A stretch of 64,000 nucleotides of DNA, taken from positions 308,717 through 372,716 of the forward strand of contig JASKOT010000019.1 of assembly GCA_032158125.1 (NCBI GenBank), given 5' to 3'. A program made the position numbers and the translations under genes. The notes under the pieces were generated by a model. The model did not search any database. It saw only the letters and a program-made list of their open reading frames with translations, and had not been told where the DNA came from. This stretch comes from Papiliotrema nemorosa. Its lineage: Eukaryota > Basidiomycota > Tremellomycetes > Tremellales > Rhynchogastremaceae. Shown piece by piece: positions 58,819-64,000 of this stretch (positions are counted from its first letter, which is position 1; each line of letters opens with the position of its first letter).

Positions 58819-60606
58819 TGGAGGTCGAACCTGTGCGGCATGGTACGTGCGTGGCCGGTGATGCGGCTGATTTTGGAAGTGACTCCCCCTCCATCTAACA
58901 TCTCCACATCCTCCACCTTCCGAAAACTGCCAAGCGCAGTCCTAGGATCCTTTCGGCGTGAGAAGGCTACATCTCCCCATGATGACGGGCGAAATGTGCT
59001 CAGTGCTTCCAGAACCTCAAACACAGATCAGCTTTTACCGCCATCTCGCACCTCATCACTTCCCATGACGCCGGCAGATCCGGAGCCAATCATTGCTGGA
59101 CCATTCCGAGCCGAACTCGAACCGGTCATGTACCCTCTACACCTCGCGCAAACACAAGCTCCAGACGGCACTCGGGTTCGTGAGACCACTCTGGGTCCGG
59201 TCATGGTCAGTTCTGTTGGGGTCAATCACATCGTGCCGACTTTGGCTCAGACATCCGCACGATCTGCCGACCTCAAATTGGAAGGCATAGAGGTTGCACG
59301 ACGGCGACGTGCCACGACCATCGGGAAGTCCGCCTCGAACAGGCAAGACGAATTTAGGTCACGCAAAGCTAGTTCGAGAATTGCTACATCCACCAATCTC
59401 GAGCCCAGACTTCCCTGTGCAAAGTCCATCAGTACCAAAGTGCCTTCCTCTGCCATGTACTACTCGATGTTAGCATGCCACGGCAAGCCGCCATCACAGC
59501 CTCTACGAGCCCACACCGGGACTGTCGTAGGAGAACGTATATGGTTCATGGGCGGAATGGACAACAAGAATTGTTGGCGGCGTATGGCGTTCTTCGACAC
59601 AGAGACCCTATCATGGAGCACGATTGAAACATTTGGCGACCAGCTACCTCCTTTGCGAGCTCACACTTGCGTTTTGGTTGGGCAATCTTTGGTCATCTTT
59701 GGGGGAGGAGACGGGCCGACGTATAGCAATGATGTATGGGTTTTCGACACCGGTACGTGTGGAATTGCATCCATCCTTATGGTCTAGTTTCGCATAGGTT
59801 TGATCGACCCATCATCACTAATTCTGCCTCGCAGCTCCCCCCGCCTCGTCGCGCCCATACAGCTGTGCTCTACAAGCAATTCATGGTAGTCTTCGGCGGC
59901 GGCAACGGACAGGCGGCTCTCAATGACGTTTGGGCGCTGGATGTTTCAGACATTCATCGTTTGACATGGCATGAATGGAAGACTACAGGAGACATACCTC
60001 ACAAGAAGGGCTATCACACCGCAAATCTGGTCGGAAGTAAAATGATCGTATTCGGCGGTAGCGATGGACACGCTAGCTTTGCCGATGTTCACATCCTCGA
60101 CCTCGGTGAGATGACGCCTCAGTACATGACAGAATTATATCGCTGACAGAAGAAACTCTTGTGTGGACGCTCGTTCACACTGAAGTCAGGCACAATCGTC
60201 TATCCCATACCACAACGCAGGTTGGGTCATATCTCTTTGTCGTTGGCGGTCATAATGGACAATCCTACGCACAAGATCTACTTTTATTCAATTTAGGTGC
60301 GTAACATCCCTCTTGTTCGGCTGATCAGTGCACAGTCGAGCTTCAGTGGGAGACCAAATATCCAAGAGGCTGCCAACCGCCTGGACGGGGCTACCACGTC
60401 GCCGTTCTACACGATTGTCGCATCTACGTGTTTGGTGGCTACAACGGCCTCAATGTTTTCGACGATCTATGGGCCTTGGACTTGAGCGCGGCAGCGTATC
60501 TACCTCAAGTTGTAAGTGACTGCACCGGGGACCATGTGGCTGACCTCTATAGACCAATTTTGCGGTCGACGAAATAGTCGCCAAGAGTCGAGTCTCGCCC
60601 GATTGA
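58819..60606 (+). CDS. Kelch-repeat protein
   Basis: ATG 58819 (MEVEPVRH...), a short intron, then a disordered N-terminus of about 190 residues. The kelch propeller starts at about residue 200: RAHTGTVVGERIWFMGGMDN, RAHTCVLVGQSLVIFGGGDG with NDVWVFDT, then PPRRAHTAVLYKQFMVVFGG, KKGYHTANLVGSKMIVFGGS, LFVVGGHNGQSYAQDL and GYHVAVLHDCRIYVFGGYNG. About six repeats are visible, each with the paired Gly and W/F. The last exon reads TNFAVDEIVAKSRVSPD to the TGA at 60604-60606. Fungal Kel1/Tea1 proteins mark growth sites and control mitotic exit; whether this one does is inferred. It is divergent from the RMP1-like gene across 280 bp. Confidence 0.9.
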
Positions 60607-60843
60607 CTCTGCGTTTTGTTAGTATAGCGCTAATAGGCAACGAACTCCCAGCTGGCGACGGGTCAAGATTGAGTCATCGTCGCCCCTCAGCTAATCGGTC
60701 AGTTGTAATTCATGCATGTATGTTATAAATCACCTCTGTGATTCCGCTTTTAGTGTGAATGTGAAATCGGTTCCGGCCGACATCAAGATCTGGTCGACAA
60801 TCACATTCCACATATCTTTCATCTTGATGATCCATTCCTCAGT

Positions 60844-61951
60844 ATGACGAGCTTGTCGTCCATGGCTCCGCTCGATGGCAATCATAGAGCACGAGAGTTG
60901 TCATTGGATGCTTCTGCGGTAGGTCGCACAATATTTCAGGTCAGTGTAACGAATTGATCGCTCAACAGTTATCGGATTCCGAATACGATGTCTACATGCG
61001 ATGGTACTCGTCGCTAGAAGGCAAGGCGACCCGCCAGCATCACAAGGCACCTCAAGGCGCGCCAAGCGATAGATCCTCACCCAGCGTGACACTCGGCACG
61101 GTTCAGGATTTCGCCCTAAACACTCTTGAGGTCGACCTGCCTGGATTTACATCCGTGGGCTTTCCCATCCTTGCCCTTCTGTGCCAAAGCTGAAAGACAA
61201 TGGCAGGTCTGTGAAGTTCTTCAGATCCCTTCGTCTTTGCGCACTGAGCTGCGTTTCGGTAAAGTGCTCGCGCTTTTCCGCATGCTCTCTCATAAGCAAT
61301 GTCAGGCTCAACCCCTTAGCCGGTCGGCAGTGTTTGTGCCAGGTAAGTAACTTGCATCATGCCTTCTCGAGTATCAACTGAGACGATACAGCGAGTCCCC
61401 TTCAGGCTTTGGTATACAGCAGTCTGGGTGTACCGGTCTATCCCAAGCCACACCCTCGCACAGTCTCCGGACCGGCGAGTCTTTCGAACGGGATTTCAGA
61501 CCTGTCAATCTCACCACATTCCGCAGAAGACCGTAATCCCTTCCGTCGAAAAGCTGTGATAGATCTACTGGTACCTCTGCCCCCTCCACTTCCCCCGCGC
61601 AGAGCGTCTCGGCCAAGTCAGACATCCAGAGCTCGTTCCACCAACAGCCAAGAATGGCTCCCTCCCACAAGCACGTCACGCCCATCAAGCATCATCCAAC
61701 AGAGCTTGACGGCTGCGCAAGGGGCACAAAGCGTATCGTCGAGTCAGACGGTTTTCAAGGTCATCAAGCGCTCGAAGACGGGGTCATCTATCGCATCACA
61801 GAATCCGAGGTCGCAATACATTAGGGAACACATCAAGAGTGCCCTGTTCGAATCGGAAGCCGATCGTCAATCGGAGGATTTAATCAAATGCTGGGATTGT
61901 CGAGACATACTGGCTCCGCAGCTCAGCGTCAACCATCATCGGCAATATGCT
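60844..61951 (+). CDS. EH-like/NPF protein region, 3' end unresolved
   Basis: ATG 60844 ([19 protein letters not shown]). Spliced exons give [33 protein letters not shown] joined (intron about 61129-61204) to [20 protein letters not shown] with [12 protein letters not shown], which resembles an EH-domain core. A Pro-rich linker follows ([10 protein letters not shown]) with an NPF motif (DRNPFRRK), typical of endocytic adaptors. The frame then stays open with no stop into the thiamine pyrophosphokinase region that begins at 61952. So this is either the N-terminal half of one fusion protein or a gene whose end I cannot place. The coordinates here mark only the part before the kinase domain. Confidence 0.55.
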
Positions 61952-62834
61952 ATGATTATTGTAAATCAGACAATCAAAGACATCGACATCTTTACCAAAG
62001 CTTGGCGGTCTTGCAAGCCGAATTTCTCACAACGTCAGTTGAGGCTGACCTCTCAGCTGCACTTAGACTATGTGCCGATGGAGGAGCGAATCGACTTCAT
62101 GATCTGTTCCCCGATGCTATGACTCGTTCCAAGTATGCTAAAGTCGATCGCTCTCACGCTGATGACAGATACCTGCCAGACATGATTAAAGGCGACTTGG
62201 ACTCTCTGAGATCTGATGTACGCACTTTTTACGAAGAGCAGGTGCGGCATGTTGCATCAATTGAACTTCTTAGCACCGGCTGATCGCAGGGCGTGCTAGT
62301 GATGCAAGATCGGGATGAGTACTCGACCGATCTGCAGAAGTGTATCCAGGTGGTCAAAGAGAGAGAATCAAGGGAGGACAGAGAAGTGAGATTCGGGTTC
62401 GACACGGCTCATAACAGTACCGCTTGCTCTTGGTAGGGGGCCTTTCCGGACGTATCGACCAGACTGTTCACACGATGACTGTCCTGCATAAATTGCGCAA
62501 GATCCGTGCGCATGCTTATGTGCTCAGCGGTGAGAGCTTAGCCTGGGTTCTGGACGAGGGATCCCACCGGATCCATATCGACCACTCCACAATGGGACAA
62601 ACCTGCGGTATCTTGCCAGTGGGAGTCAGTCGCGCTCATGTCCGCACGAACGGGCTTGAATGGAACTTGGGTGAGAGAATCGCTGCGGCATCACTGACTG
62701 GTGCAGATTGGTCTACGTCTTTCGATGGAGAAGTCTCCACCTCCAACCACTTGCTGCCGAGTCAGCCTGTGGTCTCCGTCGAAACTGATCGACCAATCCT
62801 GTGGTGTGTGGAAGTGCGCGATGCCAGCGTTTGA
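61952..62834 (+). CDS. THI80: Thiamine pyrophosphokinase domain
   Basis: Catalyses thiamine + ATP to thiamine diphosphate + AMP. The reading frame enters from upstream ([12 protein letters not shown]...QYA) and the first in-frame ATG is 61952 ([18 protein letters not shown]). An intron with a GC donor (62013-62056) joins WRSS to [20 protein letters not shown], the Asp-rich metal site. Next [17 protein letters not shown], then the core [20 protein letters not shown], and [20 protein letters not shown] with the conserved G-R-x-DQ. The C-terminal thiamine-binding beta-sandwich follows: [20 protein letters not shown] and [18 protein letters not shown]. The stop is at 62832-62834. A homologous start usually lies some 30 residues upstream, so this start may be truncated. 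Family is certain. Confidence 0.85.
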
Positions 62835-63402
62835 AGGCCTGATTCGACGAGGACAACATCATTGATCTTCCGTCGCTTGTGCCGAATGCGACAGGCCTGG
62901 ATGGTCTTCCACAGCCAATTGGAGGTGAGTTATGCAAGCTCTGAGGGCTTCACAGCATCACCGTCGACATGCCAACCGCAACGTTAGTAGGTGTCATCGG
63001 CAAGAGTTATAAAGATGCAAAATACAACCTCAGAAACATATACACGCACTTCTAACAACACGGATGCATGTTGCTCTTGAAGACAGGAGGTACTTTGGCT
63101 TGTGTGTTGCAGTGAGTGGAACCAGACGTTTCCTAAGGTGATGCAAGCGTCACGATGCTCCACCAACTACCAGCCCAACGCGTGGCTAGCTAATCCGAGC
63201 TGAAATTGATGCGGTATGGAACAATAGCTAACACGCATTGTGACAGATTCATAGCAGGACCAGAGTGAGAGTAGTCAAAGGAAGAGTTGAGGTCTGACTT
63301 GGCCTGGTCAAGTGATGGGCAAGAAGTTGACGCAATGAGCTGGTTGCGTGAGATTTAGGGCCAAATGTGCATTGGCCCCTCATCAACCGATGACCGAGAG
63401 TA

Positions 63403-63436
63403 CATGACCAAAGCCATAACGACTTCGCCTATTTTG
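63403..63436 (+). repeat. Diverged direct repeat, copy 1
   Basis: About 27 of 33 bases match the copy at 63907-63940. In one frame both copies read YMTKAxTTxPIL, and similarity also extends upstream (TDDREY versus TNDQGY). Possibly fragments of a dispersed element or paralogous coding remnants. Confidence 0.6.
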
Positions 63437-63906
63437 TGTCCGATGCCTGGTGTTGGAGATACCTGACTGGCACGAAAGTTATTGGCGCATCTACTATATA
63501 CTCAATTCTGTCCACCTGTCTTAGGGGAGGTGTGGTCAGATATAAGTGTGAGAGGTGTTGACGAAGGGATGTGGTGGTGTTGGCTGGAGGTCCAGTCTAT
63601 GTGAGAAGTACCAATGTCGGAGGTATGTGAAGGTAGGTGATGATGACAAGGGAGGATATGGCAGTGTTGACAAAGAGTGGAGTGTTAATGAGGGTGATGT
63701 CATGAGGTCTATACATGCCGCTTGAATTCAACCTGGACAGTTGAATTCAAAGCCTCCTTTCAAAGGCGGTCTTGATCAATGGTCAAGTGGCATGCCATTG
63801 TGACAGGTGAGTGAAGAAGTTGTAGGAGTCAGGGAAGTGAATCTGTCAACATTGTCATGAAGGCTACCTCGATGCGACTTACTTTTGCCACCAACGACCA
63901 AGGATA

Positions 63907-63940
63907 TATGACCAAGGCCTCGACAACTTTGCCTATTTTG
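63907..63940 (+). repeat. Diverged direct repeat, copy 2
   Basis: Second copy of the 34-bp sequence at 63403-63436, 504 bp downstream and in the same orientation. The flanks outside about 45 bp no longer align. Confidence 0.6.
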
Positions 63941-64000
63941 CTGAAATTACCTACTTCAATGGCTACTTGACGATTCTCGCTGAGAAACCAATTATTGCCG

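Larger units (their letters stand above)
62835..64000. other. Right-end region without a supported gene
   Basis: No frame here has a convincing start, intron pattern or domain. After the thiamine pyrophosphokinase stop a short open frame reads DEDNIIDLPSLVPNATGLDG and ends near 62945; this may be chance or a lost exon. The region has two diverged copies of a 34-bp sequence and palindromic TTGAATTCAA repeats near 63724-63750. It may be repeat-derived. Confidence 0.5.

Overview
The window is nuclear DNA from a basidiomycete yeast, most likely a tremellomycete (Cryptococcus/Kwoniella/Saitozyma-like). Genes lie close together on both strands. Most are split by many very short introns (about 33-90 nt) with GT-AG ends and CTRAC/CTNAT-type branch points close to the acceptor. 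The protein set is fungal core metabolism and cell biology, often with the long Ser/Pro-rich linkers common in this class. There are no bacterial operons, no phage or transposon genes, no CRISPR array, and no tRNA or rRNA that I could recognise. Nearly every gene had to be assembled across introns by hand. Exon sums divisible by three were confirmed for VMA6, the Pcl cyclin, RCF2 and the bHLH gene.

Layout. 0-8 kb: the 3' part of a proline iminopeptidase, a secreted Rds1-type ferritin-like protein behind a TATA/CCCCT promoter, two weak small-gene candidates, an MFS transporter (-) and a Pho85-type cyclin (-). 8-24 kb: a 2.35-kb divergent intergenic region, a disordered basic protein, VMA6 (V-ATPase subunit d), a RING-H2 protein, RCF2 (respiratory supercomplex factor) and RSE1/SF3B3 (splicing). 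24-35 kb: a bHLH factor, a Kic1/Nak1-like germinal-centre kinase divergent from APC11, the palmitoyltransferase AKR1, an unknown protein and the arginine methyltransferase RMT2. 36-43 kb: a monocarboxylate-type MFS transporter, a small membrane protein, a USP deubiquitinase, a P-loop NTPase and mitochondrial RRG9. 43-54 kb: a continuous DUF1992-ADCK2/UbiB reading frame, a cytochrome-b5 sphingolipid desaturase, SEC18/NSF, a SET5-like methyltransferase and an unknown protein. 54-63 kb: a STIMATE-type vacuolar membrane protein, a non-RD kinase, an RMP1/NEPRO-like protein, a kelch protein, and an EH-like/NPF region that runs without a stop into thiamine pyrophosphokinase. The last 1.2 kb has no gene I can support but holds two diverged copies of a short repeat.

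This is housekeeping sequence, not an island. Functional links are loose: mitochondrial respiration and quinone biology (RCF2, RRG9, ADCK2-like), membrane traffic and lipidation (SEC18, AKR1, desaturase), ubiquitin control (APC11, USP, RING), and cell-cycle or morphogenesis signalling (Pcl cyclin, Kic1). The most unusual points are two possible gene fusions (DUF1992-ADCK2 and EH-like-thiamine pyrophosphokinase), five introns that only work with GC donors, and the changed motifs in Apc11, Sec18 and one kinase.
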